Positions 25,211 to 33,720 of a DNA stretch of 44,928 nt are shown in pieces. The translations under genes were made by a program, and so were the position numbers. The stretch comes from a bacterium (GTDB lineage: Bacteria; UBP6; UBA1177). The first letter of the stretch is position 1. The number at the start of each line of letters is the position of its first letter. Location of the stretch: NCBI GenBank assembly GCA_016290135.1, contig JAEESW010000017.1, positions 1-44,928 on the forward strand, read 5' to 3'. Under the pieces are notes generated by a model. It was not told the origin of the DNA. It did no database searches and saw only the letters and a program-made list of their open reading frames with translations.

Positions 25211-25217
25211 AAAATCC

Positions 25218-25230
25218 TGCCGTTACGGCA
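25218..25230. terminator. Small hairpin between convergent genes (weak terminator candidate)
   Basis: TGCCG-TTA-CGGCA forms a 5-bp stem with 3-base loop between the lipoprotein gene and the convergent cyclase gene. A 12-bp A/T palindrome (25235-25246) follows and overlaps the cyclase stop. Flanks are A/T-rich but the stem is short, so termination is uncertain. Confidence 0.35.
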
Positions 25231-25238
25231 CAAAATTC

Positions 25239-27317
25239 TTAAGAATAAAGCTTGATCCGTTTCTCTTTGCCGCGGATCTCCGATTCGGCTATGAATGTCA
25301 GAGAGACGTCGTCAGGAAGAAGCGATTTCGTCTGCTCGGATATGAGCAGGTCTGTTTTGTAGGTTTTGCAAAGGCTTTCAATGCGGCTTGCGGTGTTTAC
25401 GGTATCGCCGATAACGGTATATTCAAGCCTGTTCGACGTTCCGATATTTCCGGCGAGCACTGTGCCTGAACATAAACCTATCCCGAAGCGGATCTCCGGC
25501 TGTCCTTCGCTTTTCAGTTCCTCGTTAAGATCTGCAAGCTGCGCTCTCATTCCCTGAGCGGCTTTCCATGCGTCGTAAGCGTGCGTTTCCGACTTGAGCG
25601 GAACGCCGAAAACCGCCATTATCGCGTCGCCGATGTACTTGTTTATGATACCGCCGTTTTCAACGATCGGTTTCTCAAGACGGGTGAAATAGCGGTTCAG
25701 AAGAAGGACTATCTCCTTGGGTTCGAGCTTTTCGGAGAGAGTGGTGAATCCTCGGATATCGCAGAACATTACGGTGACATCGAGATCCTGGCCGCCGAGA
25801 TCGGGATTGTCGGAAAGCAGGAAATCCCTGACCTGAGGCGAAACGACCTTTCCGAAAGTGCTGTGGATCTGCGCTATATGCTCTGCCGAACTGACGATCT
25901 TGTCGACGTAACCCATCGTATCCTCGGTCATCTTTGTGAAAGCCTTATACAGATTTTCCACCTCGTCCCCGGTGTGGATATCGAGCCGGCGGATCTTTTC
26001 GATGTTCTCTTCCAGCGCGTTGTTGCCGCTGTAGGCAAACTCGCTCGTACGCATCGTCATGGAGTTGATCGGAAAGACAACGTTGTAATCGACGAACCAG
26101 ACGACGATCGCGATGATCAGTATTACGAAGCCAAGAAAGAGGAATACCATCTGAGTCAGGAAGTTCAGTTCCTTGCCGACGATCATGGACATCGGGATGT
26201 CCGCTCCGATGTAGCTGACAGTCTTTCCGGCGGAATTCTTTACTGGAGTGTAGACCGAAAGAAGCTCTCCGAAAGCGCTGTCTGAAATGACCGGTTCGAT
26301 CTCGCCTCCCTCAAGAAGTGTCGGAATATAAGGTTCGAAAGCGGGATCGAATTTTACCAGTTTGCCCGGGATGGAATCACTCTCGTTGTTTGAATGAAGG
26401 TCAAACACCACATGTCCTCCGTCCTCTTCGATCTTGTAGATGTAGATGAACTTTACGGTGTGGGAGGAGGTCTTGATGTCTTCAAGTTTGTGCATGACTT
26501 CGAGATACAGCTGATCCTTGCCTTTGCTTGAGATGTATTCGTCGATCTTCTCGTGATCCAGGACCTCGGAGACCGCGATCGTGACTTCGCGGGCAAATTC
26601 GGAATATTCGTCGAGAAGCGCGTTCCTGTAGAGTATAAAGCTGATCGTTGATGCTGTTACTGCCAGCGTGACGAGTGCAGCCGCCAGAATAAAGATTATT
26701 TTTGATCTTAAAAAAACTGAACGGCACTGGATCGTCTTTTTGATCTCTTCCAGATCGTTTTTCGTCAGCGGTGTCTGCTTCCAGCCGTTGAAACGGAGCG
26801 TCTCCCGCGTTGCAGGCGGGATCGCCCGGACGATTGTGACGACTAAGAGTACCGAGATAGTTTTATCCGCCAGATCCCACAGCAGATCATGCAGAAATCC
26901 GGCTGACGGAATGGAGTTGACGATACTTGGAAGGATACCGCCGATCACACCGCCGATAAAAGCCATGACAAGTATGAAAAACGGGATCTTCCACTTTTTC
27001 GTAAGAAAACCGTGGTTTGCCAGAAGGGCGGAAGTCGCGGCTATAAGAACGTTCATGGCAGAGTAGTATATCGATGCAAAATCCATGAAACCCTTCATGA
27101 AATTTGTGACGAGACCGACGAAAATGCCCGGAAGGTAGCCGCCCAGTGCTGCGGCGAGAATAGTCCCGATAGTGTCGAACCAAAGCTGCATGCCCGAATG
27201 CTGGGATAAAAACTGCGCCATACGCGCAAAAACGACATTTATCAGAACGGAGGCAATACAGAGCAAAACAACATTCCGATGATTCCTACGTATCTCGCTC
27301 CTATAGTCATCAACCAT
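25239..27317 (-). CDS. Membrane-bound class III adenylate cyclase with multi-TM N-terminal module
   Basis: The frame reaches 27353, but the ATG at 27317 follows a strong AGGAGG site (692 residues). The first about 190 residues have five or six TM segments with 'DTIGTILAAALGGYLPGIFVG', resembling ECF-transporter S-component-like or MASE-type membrane modules. A further TM (about 207-229) leads to an extracytoplasmic sensor-like region (Cache-like: 'SVYTPVKNSAGKTVSYIGAD'), then a TM and a HAMP-like linker. The catalytic domain shows 'VMFCDIRGFTTLS' (metal Asp), 'NKYIGDAIMAVFG' (adenine-selecting Lys and second metal Asp), 'YTVIGDTVNTASRIE' (Thr in the adenine site, plus transition-state Asn and Arg). 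This set fits class IIIb adenylate cyclase with all key residues present. It should make cAMP in response to an external ligand. The gene is divergent from trkA and convergent to the anti-sigma operon. Confidence 0.9.
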   Translation of the reverse strand: MVDDYRSEIRRNHRNVVLLCIASVLINVVFARMAQFLSQHSGMQLWFDTIGTILAAALGGYLPGIFVGLVTNFMKGFMDFASIYYSAMNVLIAATSALLANHGFLTKKWKIPFFILVMAFIGGVIGGILPSIVNSIPSAGFLHDLLWDLADKTISVLLVVTIVRAIPPATRETLRFNGWKQTPLTKNDLEEIKKTIQCRSVFLRSKIIFILAAALVTLAVTASTISFILYRNALLDEYSEFAREVTIAVSEVLDHEKIDEYISSKGKDQLYLEVMHKLEDIKTSSHTVKFIYIYKIEEDGGHVVFDLHSNNESDSIPGKLVKFDPAFEPYIPTLLEGGEIEPVISDSAFGELLSVYTPVKNSAGKTVSYIGADIPMSMIVGKELNFLTQMVFLFLGFVILIIAIVVWFVDYNVVFPINSMTMRTSEFAYSGNNALEENIEKIRRLDIHTGDEVENLYKAFTKMTEDTMGYVDKIVSSAEHIAQIHSTFGKVVSPQVRDFLLSDNPDLGGQDLDVTVMFCDIRGFTTLSEKLEPKEIVLLLNRYFTRLEKPIVENGGIINKYIGDAIMAVFGVPLKSETHAYDAWKAAQGMRAQLADLNEELKSEGQPEIRFGIGLCSGTVLAGNIGTSNRLEYTVIGDTVNTASRIESLCKTYKTDLLISEQTKSLLPDDVSLTFIAESEIRGKEKRIKLYS

Positions 27318-27413
27318 GTCAACCTCCTGACTAAATGCAAAAAACATGACCAAACCGTGAATATATTATCACTAATCGATCATATTAAAAGGAAAATCTG
27401 TATTTGACCCAAA

Positions 27414-27441
27414 ATTTGACAATCCGCTTTCTGATTGTAAT
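27414..27441 (+). promoter_or_regulatory. Sigma-70-type promoter for trkA-trkH
   Basis: TTGACA (27414-27419), a 16-bp spacer and TAATAT (27436-27441) lie 33 nt before the trkA ATG. A second TTGAC-like copy (TTGACC) stands 12 nt upstream of the first. This is the best -35/-10 match I see in the window. Confidence 0.7.
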
Positions 27442-27474
27442 ATTTTCGGTTTTTTCAATGTTCTTGGAGTTTTA

Positions 27475-28836
27475 ATGAAATTTGTCATTGCCGGAGCCGG
27501 TGCTGTCGGCTACGATATTGCCAGACATCTGGTCAAAGAAGGAAAGGATGTCGTCGTCATAGAGCGTGATCCGATACGCGCGAAGTTTCTTGAAAGCAAC
27601 CTCGACTGCCTTGTCCTCAATAAAGAAATAAACAGAAGTCAGACTATGCAGGAACTTGACCTTTCCGACGGGGATTACTTCATCGCGGCAACCAACAAGG
27701 ATGAAACCAACCTCATCGCGTGTTCGATCGCGGCTTCGTCTTCTTCGGACGGATCGATGCTGAAACTCAAAAAGATCGCGCGTGTCAGCAACCTGGATTA
27801 TTCCCATGCCGAGTTTCAGGGCAATCCTTTCCTCGGTGCGGACTACATCATTTCACCGGAGATGGCTGCCGCGAGCCATATCGCCGAAGTCGTCAAACAG
27901 GGGGCGCTGAGCGACGTCCTGGCTTTTGAAGGGAGCAACATCACTGTCCGGAATGAGATCGTTGACAGAAATTCGGCCTTCAGGAACAAAAACCTCATAA
28001 GGATCAGGAAAGAAATAAACAAACAGTTCATCATAGCTTTGATAAAACGAGGCGAATCGGTGCTCATCCCTTCCGGAAACACGGTAGTCCGCGAAGGTGA
28101 CGAGGTCTATATCGTCGCAGACGAGAAGGCTATGGACTATATTTTTGCGAAGACGGGCAAAAAGATAAAAAAGATCGAGACTGCGCTTATTGTCGGAACG
28201 ACCAAGATCGCAAGAAATCTTCTCCGTACTCTTTCGATGATGCAGATAAACATCAAACTTCTTTCTGAAGACTACGAGGAGGCTAAAGAGATCTCAAGAA
28301 GATATCCGAACGTCCTTGTCATAAACGGCGATGTCAGGAATGAGTCGATCTTTGAAGAAGAACGGCTGAACGAGGTCGACCTTATCATCACGGTCACTGA
28401 AAATCAGGAGCTCAATGTCCTTTCTGCACTTTACGCAAAAAGTATCGGAGTCGAAAGGGCTGTCGCGTCGGTCAGCAAGGAAAGCTACATCTCGATCGCG
28501 CAGAAACTCGGAGTCGATGCCACGGTAAGTCCGAAACGAAGCACGGTCGACGCTATCCTGAAATACATCAGGCGCGGAAAGATAATCACGCTGCACACTC
28601 TTTTCGACGGAGAGGCGGAAGCCGTCGAGATTCTTGTCTCGGGAGAATGCAACGCCTGCGGAAAGCAGATAAAAGAGCTCAATATGCCCGAAAACTCGAT
28701 CATCGCAGCTGTCACGAGAAACAAGGAGATCTCGATCCCCAACGGTAACTTCGAGATAAAATCGGGTGACAGTGTTATTATAATTATGAAAAAACAAAAC
28801 GTTCCCAAAGTTGAAATGATTTTTTCTGACTTATGA
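27475..28836 (+). CDS. trkA: Trk potassium uptake regulatory subunit TrkA
   Basis: A 453-residue cytoplasmic protein with two RCK modules (TrkA-N plus TrkA-C, twice), the full-length TrkA form. The first Rossmann domain has 'GAGAVGYDIA' and an acidic residue at the end of strand 2 ('VVVIERD') for NAD(H). The second begins with 'LIVGTTKIARNLL', where the glycine-rich loop is degenerate, so that copy may bind nucleotide poorly. The TrkA-C parts include 'RIRKEINKQFIIALIKRGES' and the last about 70 residues. TrkA gates the TrkH channel with nucleotides. The trkH start overlaps the trkA stop by 4 nt, so both are translated together. A good promoter precedes it. Confidence 0.95.
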   Translation: MKFVIAGAGAVGYDIARHLVKEGKDVVVIERDPIRAKFLESNLDCLVLNKEINRSQTMQELDLSDGDYFIAATNKDETNLIACSIAASSSSDGSMLKLKKIARVSNLDYSHAEFQGNPFLGADYIISPEMAAASHIAEVVKQGALSDVLAFEGSNITVRNEIVDRNSAFRNKNLIRIRKEINKQFIIALIKRGESVLIPSGNTVVREGDEVYIVADEKAMDYIFAKTGKKIKKIETALIVGTTKIARNLLRTLSMMQINIKLLSEDYEEAKEISRRYPNVLVINGDVRNESIFEEERLNEVDLIITVTENQELNVLSALYAKSIGVERAVASVSKESYISIAQKLGVDATVSPKRSTVDAILKYIRRGKIITLHTLFDGEAEAVEILVSGECNACGKQIKELNMPENSIIAAVTRNKEISIPNGNFEIKSGDSVIIIMKKQNVPKVEMIFSDL

Positions 28837-30284
28837 ATTTCAGGACGATATTAAAACCTTTAATCCTTATTGTTTCTTTCGTCGCAGTCGCGATGGTGCT
28901 TCCGTCTATGGTCGCGGTCTACTACCGTGAACCTGTTGCCCTCAGTGCTTTTCTCTATGTCATGATCTCGACAAGTGCCGTCTGTGCTGCAGCATTCTAC
29001 TTCTCGAGAAGGTGGCAGATAACAAAGATTGCCGTGAAGGAGAGTTTCGTTCTTGTCGTTCTGTGCTGGGTCATGATCTCTTTTGTCGGAGCGCTTCCTT
29101 TCTATATTTCCGGGGCGATACCGAACTTTTCGGAGGCGTTTTTCGAGACAGTTTCCGGATTTTCGACAACAGGGGCAACGATCCTGACCGATATCGAGGT
29201 CTTGCCGAAGTCGATGCTCTTCTGGCGCAGCCTTACACACTGGCTGGGCGGTATGGGTATCATCGTTCTTGCTGTTGCCATCCTTCCGCTTCTGGGTGTC
29301 GGAGGCCTCCAGCTCCTCAAAGCCGAGGCGCCGGGTCCCACGGTCGATAAAATATCGCCAAGGATAAGCGAGACCGCAAAAACGCTCTGGGGGATCTATG
29401 TCGGACTTACGGTCGTCGAGGCGATGCTGCTCAATCTTGCCGGAATGTCGTATTTCGATGCCTTCAACCACGCTTTTGCGACCATAGCGACAGGCGGATT
29501 TTCCCCGAAAAACGCTTCGGTCGGCGCATACAACTCCCCCTTCATCGAGTGGATAGTCATAGTTTTTATGATCCTTGCCGGCATGAGTTTTACTCTGCAC
29601 TACAAAATAATCACGGGAAGGACCAAGCGGATCTTCAAAAACACCGAACTCAGGGTCTATCTTGCGGTCATCGTGATCGGAACGATAATAGTGGCGCACA
29701 GTCTTTTGTATCACAAACTCTATTCTGTTCACGGTTCGATCAGACAGGCAATGTTCCAGGTCGTTTCGATCCTGACGACGACAGGTTTTGCGACAGCCGA
29801 TTACAAGCAGTGGCCGCCGTTTGCACAGTATATCATTTTTCTTTTAATGTTTGCAGGTGCATGCAGCGGTTCGACCAGCGGCGGCGTGAAACTTATACGC
29901 ATAGTCACGCTCATGAAACTTGCAATAAACGAACTCAAGTATCTTGTCCATCCTAAAGCCATAATGACGATCTTCATCGACGGCAATGTTGTCAAAAAGG
30001 ACATGATCTATTCGATCTCGGCGTTCGTATTTCTTTACGCCGTCTGCGTTCTTACCACCGCATGTATCTGCGCCGCTTCAGGAGTCAGCGTTCTGACCGC
30101 TTTCACGGCGGCACTCTCGACTGTCGGAAATATCGGCCCGGGATTCGGCAGGATCGGTCCGGTTGAGAACTATCACTTCTTTAAAGACTGGGTAAAGTGG
30201 TTCCTGTCCGCTGCGATGATCATGGGACGACTTGAAGTCTTCACCGTCATGGTAGTTTTTACAAGAGCATTCTGGAAAAAGTAA
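28833..30284 (+). CDS. trkH: Trk potassium uptake channel subunit TrkH
   Basis: A 483-residue membrane protein of the TrkH/TrkG/KtrB superfamily with about ten TM helices in four pore repeats. Filter loops with their central Gly are seen in 'SGFSTTGATI', 'ATGGFSPKN', 'LTTTGFATADY' and 'STVGNIGPGF'. 'SLTHWLGGMGIIVLAVAILPLLGVGG' is highly typical of TrkH, and 'GACSGSTSGGVKLIRI' marks the gating-loop region. It moves K+ across the inner membrane under TrkA control. The gene is coupled to trkA by an ATGA overlap and ends 101 nt before a convergent gene. Confidence 0.95.
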   Translation: MNFRTILKPLILIVSFVAVAMVLPSMVAVYYREPVALSAFLYVMISTSAVCAAAFYFSRRWQITKIAVKESFVLVVLCWVMISFVGALPFYISGAIPNFSEAFFETVSGFSTTGATILTDIEVLPKSMLFWRSLTHWLGGMGIIVLAVAILPLLGVGGLQLLKAEAPGPTVDKISPRISETAKTLWGIYVGLTVVEAMLLNLAGMSYFDAFNHAFATIATGGFSPKNASVGAYNSPFIEWIVIVFMILAGMSFTLHYKIITGRTKRIFKNTELRVYLAVIVIGTIIVAHSLLYHKLYSVHGSIRQAMFQVVSILTTTGFATADYKQWPPFAQYIIFLLMFAGACSGSTSGGVKLIRIVTLMKLAINELKYLVHPKAIMTIFIDGNVVKKDMIYSISAFVFLYAVCVLTTACICAASGVSVLTAFTAALSTVGNIGPGFGRIGPVENYHFFKDWVKWFLSAAMIMGRLEVFTVMVVFTRAFWKK

Positions 30285-30353
30285 AACTACTGACGTTACG
30301 TCGTTACATCGTCACGTCATTACGATTGACTGAATTTGATTGATAAGAACGAA

Positions 30354-30374
30354 GCGCCGCCATGCAGACGGCGC
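30354..30374 (-). terminator. Probable intrinsic terminator of the thioredoxin-like lipoprotein gene
   Basis: On the minus strand an 8-bp GC-rich stem (7 Watson-Crick pairs and one G-T) with a 5-base loop starts about 12 nt after the stop codon at 30386, followed by a T-rich stretch (TTCGTTCTT). On the plus strand the wobble becomes a C-A mismatch, so the hairpin better serves the minus-strand gene. Confidence 0.55.
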
Positions 30375-30385
30375 GTCAAAGAGAA

Positions 30386-31960
30386 TTATTCGCCGCAGCC
30401 GCCCTGAGGAGCAGGTTTGTCGCCGGCTTTGATAGCTTTGTCAGCCGCGCAGCCTTTGAGGTTCGGGTTGTGAGCGCAGATCTGTCTCTGGATGTCGTTT
30501 GCAGCAACGCCGCCGCCCTGGAACTTGTTGTTGATGAGCCAGGTCGGGCTGCCGCCGATGCCGATAGCGTTTCCGATCTTGATGTTTTCGCTGTGAAGTT
30601 TTACACCTTCGCCGCCGGTGAAGCATTTTTCGATGACGTCAGCTTTGATCTTGCCCGTTGCGCATTTCTGCCAGTCGGTGCTTCTGATGTTCTCGTTGCG
30701 GCACCAGATGTAGTCCATGTAATCCTTCGGATAGTGTTTGATAGCGCAGAGTTCGCGGATGTTTTCGTCAACTTCGCCCTGTCCGTGGAGTGCCTGGAAT
30801 TTGCCGGGTTCGAGTTCGTTTGCGATGTAGTTTACGTGGAAGTCAAGTTTGTCGCCTTTGAAAGCTTCGAAGACTTCTTTCATCGCGTTGAGCGCCATAA
30901 CGCCGTAGGGGCACTGGCTCATAACGAAAAGGTCGACTCTTGCCGGGATCTCTTTTCTGCAGACCATTTCTTCTTTGCAGTCGTCATCGGCGCAGTCAAC
31001 TTTGCCGTTGTTCGTGTCGTCGATGCCGTTGTCGCAGATCTCTTTGGTCGGGTCGAATTTAGCGCCGACTCTGAGAAGGACAGCACCGCCGCCTTTTACC
31101 GCCCAGCGTGCGATCTTCTGGTATTCTTCGGTCTTTTCGACAGATTCTTCGAAAGCGATGATGGGAAGTGTCTTGAAACCCGCTTCAGCGAATTTCTTAT
31201 ACATTTCCTGAGCTTTTGCATCCGAGTAGTCGATGATCTCGGGGATGAGTCCCGGGAACATTCCTTTAAGCTGGTTTACAAGGCCTTCCGGTCTGCACTC
31301 TTTGCATCTTTTGTCGGAAATGACGGTAACATTTACTTTCGCCGGTTCCGGGATCGAGTTGCAGACTTCGGGTTTCGCGGTCTTGTATTCGCCGCAGACA
31401 GCTCTGAGGAAGTCGTTGGAAGTTCTTCCGCCTCTGTAGGGATTTCCTGCGAGGAAGATGGTCGGAGAGCCGTTTGCATTTTTGCTCTTCGAGAACTTGT
31501 AGCTTTCGATAAGAAGGCCTTCGCCTTCGTCGCCGTCAGCGCATGCCTTTACTTTTGCGATGTCGAGTTTGAGTTCACCTGCGCAGCTTTCAAAGTTTTC
31601 GGGGATCTTTCTCGACTCTTTGTTCATGCAGACGATAAGGTTCATGTAGTCTTTCGGGAGATACTTCTTTGCGCAGAGGGATGTTTTGTCGCCCTGACGC
31701 TCTGTTGCTCCGTGCATCGGCATCCAGTTGCCGTCCTTTTCGTTTGCGATGTAGTTGAGTTCGAAATCAACAGCGTTGCCGAGCTGGTCTAGAGCCGGTT
31801 TTACTGCGTTCAGGACCTGAACACCATAGGGACACTTACTCATAACGTGGAAAGAAAGTTTGACTTTCTCTTTCGCTTCGGGCTCTTTCTTTTCGCCGCA
31901 TGAAACTATCATGCTGAGGCAAAGAGCAAAGACGGAAGCAAGAATCAATAATTTTTTCAA
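30386..31960 (-). CDS. Lipoprotein with two GILT/DsbA-like domains flanking a CxxC thioredoxin-fold domain
   Basis: A 524-residue lipoprotein (lipobox 'SMIVSC', lipid Cys 21). Domain 1 (about 33-200) and domain 3 (about 340-505) are alike: 'HVMSKCPYGVQVLNAV' versus 'FVMSQCPYGVMALNAM', then 'NYIAN', 'MHG/LHG', a 'LCA' Cys, 'VCMN/WCRN', and a cis-Pro motif 'GSPTIFL/GSPTWLI'. This order of Cys, HG and SPT resembles GILT thiol reductases, but the active site is CPYG, with only one Cys. Domain 2 (about 207-305) has 'ISDKRCKECRPEG', a CxxC motif, with 'KTLPIIAF' as the cis-Pro loop. A MopE-like segment 'EICDNGIDD' to 'VDCADDDC' (308-328) links domains 2 and 3. It is probably an envelope thiol-disulfide protein; substrate unknown. 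The gene stands alone with its own promoter and terminator. Confidence 0.8.
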   Translation of the reverse strand: MKKLLILASVFALCLSMIVSCGEKKEPEAKEKVKLSFHVMSKCPYGVQVLNAVKPALDQLGNAVDFELNYIANEKDGNWMPMHGATERQGDKTSLCAKKYLPKDYMNLIVCMNKESRKIPENFESCAGELKLDIAKVKACADGDEGEGLLIESYKFSKSKNANGSPTIFLAGNPYRGGRTSNDFLRAVCGEYKTAKPEVCNSIPEPAKVNVTVISDKRCKECRPEGLVNQLKGMFPGLIPEIIDYSDAKAQEMYKKFAEAGFKTLPIIAFEESVEKTEEYQKIARWAVKGGGAVLLRVGAKFDPTKEICDNGIDDTNNGKVDCADDDCKEEMVCRKEIPARVDLFVMSQCPYGVMALNAMKEVFEAFKGDKLDFHVNYIANELEPGKFQALHGQGEVDENIRELCAIKHYPKDYMDYIWCRNENIRSTDWQKCATGKIKADVIEKCFTGGEGVKLHSENIKIGNAIGIGGSPTWLINNKFQGGGVAANDIQRQICAHNPNLKGCAADKAIKAGDKPAPQGGCGE

Positions 31961-32013
31961 GAAATCCTCCTTTGATAGGTTATCAAAATAACATAAACAA
32001 AAAAACGACGGAT

Positions 32014-32042
32014 ATTATATGGTTTTTATACTGAAAAAGCAA
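32014..32042 (-). promoter_or_regulatory. Sigma-70-type promoter for the thioredoxin-like lipoprotein
   Basis: On the minus strand TTGCTT (32037-32042), a 17-bp spacer and a perfect TATAAT (32014-32019) lie 53 nt before the start codon at 31960. Confidence 0.6.
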
Positions 32043-32130
32043 ATATTCGCCGCAAATATCCGTTTTTACGCCGGATCACACTCTTCAACAGCTTGATTTT
32101 AAAAATTATTCCAAAATTTCAAAATTCTGC

Positions 32131-32136
32131 TAAAAT
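32131..32136 (+). promoter_or_regulatory. Possible -10 element (TAAAAT) for the wlbA-like operon
   Basis: TAAAAT lies 40 nt before the ATG at 32177 in A/T-rich DNA. No convincing -35 hexamer is at the normal spacing. Confidence 0.35.
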
Positions 32137-32176
32137 ACCGCGTTTTTTTGTTTGATTGCTAAAAAAGGAGACATAA

Positions 32177-33124
32177 ATGAAGAATTTTGCCCTTATCGGC
32201 GCGGCAGGTTATATCGCTCCGAGGCACATGCGCGCCATCAAAGACACAGGAAACAATCTGATCGCAATAATGGATCCGTGCGACAGTATCGGGATAATCG
32301 ACTCATACTTTCCCGAAGCCGAATTCTTTACCGAATTCGAGCGGTTCGACCGTCATCTTGACAAACTGAGAAGGCGCGAGACGAAGATCGACTACGTGAG
32401 CATAACTTCGCCGAACTATCTGCACGACGCACATATCAGGATCGCTCTGAGAAACGATGCCGACGCGATCTGCGAGAAGCCGCTCGTCCTCAATCCGTGG
32501 ACAGTTGACAATCTCAAGATCATCGAAAATGAGACCGGGCATCATGTGAACACTATCCTCCAGCTCAGGCTCCATCCGACAATCATGGAACTTAAAAAGA
32601 GGATCGAGGAAGGGCCTAAAGACAAAATTTACGACATCGACCTCACATACATCACGAGCCGCGGAAGATGGTATGATGTTTCGTGGAAAGGCGACATCTC
32701 GAAATCGGGCGGAATGGCTACCAACATCGGTATCCATTTTTTCGATATGCTTCAGTGGATCTTCGGGTATGTCCAGAAGAATATCCTTCACGTTCAGGAA
32801 AAGGATGTCGCGGCGGGTTTCATGCAGTTCCAGCGCGCAAGGGTCCGCTGGTTCCTCAGCATAAACGACAATATGCTGCCGAAAGCTGTTAAAGAGGCTG
32901 GAAAACGCACTTTCCGCTCCATCACGATCGACGGCGAAGAATTGGAATTCAGCGAAGGTTTCACTGAGCTTCACACAAAAAGTTATGAAAAAATTCTTGC
33001 CGGCGAGGGTTTTTCGCTTGAAGACGCAAGAACGGCGGTCGAGATCGCTTTCAACATCAGAAACGCCATTCCGATCGGGTTGCGCGGCGAATATCACCCG
33101 TTCCTGAAAAGCTGGGGAAAATAA
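32177..33124 (+). CDS. wlbA: Gfo/Idh/MocA oxidoreductase, WlbA/WbpB-like UDP-GlcNAcA 3-oxidase
   Basis: A 315-residue dehydrogenase. The Rossmann loop is 'LIGAAGYIAPRHMRAI', 'ICEKPLVLNPW' carries the EKP motif with the catalytic Lys, and 'GGMATNIGIHFFDMLQWIFG' holds the conserved His. 'AGYIAPRHMRAIKDTGNNLIA..D' and 'NTILQLRLHP' are very like WlbA/WbpB, which oxidises UDP-N-acetylglucosaminuronic acid at C3 using NAD+ recycled by 2-oxoglutarate. The product is then aminated (WbpE) and N-acetylated (WlbB/WbpD) to give UDP-GlcNAc(3NAc)A for O-antigen or lipid A. The acetyltransferase gene follows with a 1-nt overlap, which supports the assignment. The aminotransferase and the UDP-GlcNAc 6-dehydrogenase are not in the window. 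An AGGAG site precedes the ATG. Confidence 0.87.
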   Translation: MKNFALIGAAGYIAPRHMRAIKDTGNNLIAIMDPCDSIGIIDSYFPEAEFFTEFERFDRHLDKLRRRETKIDYVSITSPNYLHDAHIRIALRNDADAICEKPLVLNPWTVDNLKIIENETGHHVNTILQLRLHPTIMELKKRIEEGPKDKIYDIDLTYITSRGRWYDVSWKGDISKSGGMATNIGIHFFDMLQWIFGYVQKNILHVQEKDVAAGFMQFQRARVRWFLSINDNMLPKAVKEAGKRTFRSITIDGEELEFSEGFTELHTKSYEKILAGEGFSLEDARTAVEIAFNIRNAIPIGLRGEYHPFLKSWGK

Positions 33125-33720
33125 TGGAAAAAGATTATTTCGTTCATGAAACGGCTATCGTCGATGACGGCGTAACTATCGGAAAAAACACGAAGATCTG
33201 GTGCTTTTCGCACATTTTGAAAAACACGAGGATCGGAGAAAGGTGCAACATTGGTCAGAACTGCGTTGTCGGTGCGAATGTCAATATCGGCAACGGTGTC
33301 AAGGTGCAGAACAACATTTCGATCTACGACGGCGTGGAAGTGGAAGACGATGTTTTTCTCGGGCCGTCAATGGTTTTTACGAATGTCATCAATCCGCGGG
33401 CTTTCGTTGAACGCAAGCACGAATTTAAAAGGACTTTGATGAAAAAAGGGTGTTCCGTCGGCGCAAACGCGACGATCGTGTGCGGTGTGACTGTCGGAAA
33501 ATACTCGCTTGTCGGAGCCGGGAGCGTTGTGACACAGGATGTTCCCGATTTTGCTCTTGTCTACGGAGTTCCTGCCAAAATACACGGCTGGGTCTCGAAA
33601 AACGGTTATAAACTTGAATTTGACGGAAACGGCGCGGCTGTTGACGCTTCTGACGGAAGCAGATACCTTCTGAGCAACGGGAAAGTCACAGTGATTTCCG
33701 AAAATACGGAGGAAAAATGA
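33124..33720 (+). CDS. wlbB: Left-handed beta-helix N-acetyltransferase, WlbB/WbpD-like
   Basis: A 198-residue hexapeptide-repeat acetyltransferase. Repeats are clear from residue about 10 to 145 ('TIGKNTKIWCFSHI', 'RIGERCNIGQNCVVGANVNIG', 'VEVEDDVFLGPSMVFTNV', 'SVGANATIVCGVTVG', 'SLVGAGSVVTQDVP'). The segment 'FTNVINPRA' followed by 'RTLMKKGCSVGANATIVCG' is typical of WbpD/WlbB, which acetylate the 3-amino group of UDP-GlcNAc(3N)A with acetyl-CoA. The last about 45 residues extend past the helix. The overlap with the wlbA-like gene (1 nt) and with the next thioredoxin-like gene (4 nt) indicates one message. Confidence 0.87.
   Translation: MEKDYFVHETAIVDDGVTIGKNTKIWCFSHILKNTRIGERCNIGQNCVVGANVNIGNGVKVQNNISIYDGVEVEDDVFLGPSMVFTNVINPRAFVERKHEFKRTLMKKGCSVGANATIVCGVTVGKYSLVGAGSVVTQDVPDFALVYGVPAKIHGWVSKNGYKLEFDGNGAAVDASDGSRYLLSNGKVTVISENTEEK

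Noticed and set aside
30291-30325. ACGT-type repeats as an att site or transposon end
   Set aside because: No integrase, transposase or target duplication is nearby.
30362-31792. A 476-codon open frame on the plus strand opposite the thioredoxin-like lipoprotein
   Set aside because: It is fully antisense to a well-supported gene with family motifs, has no recognisable domain, and has biased Val/Phe/Asp-rich composition typical of a shadow frame.
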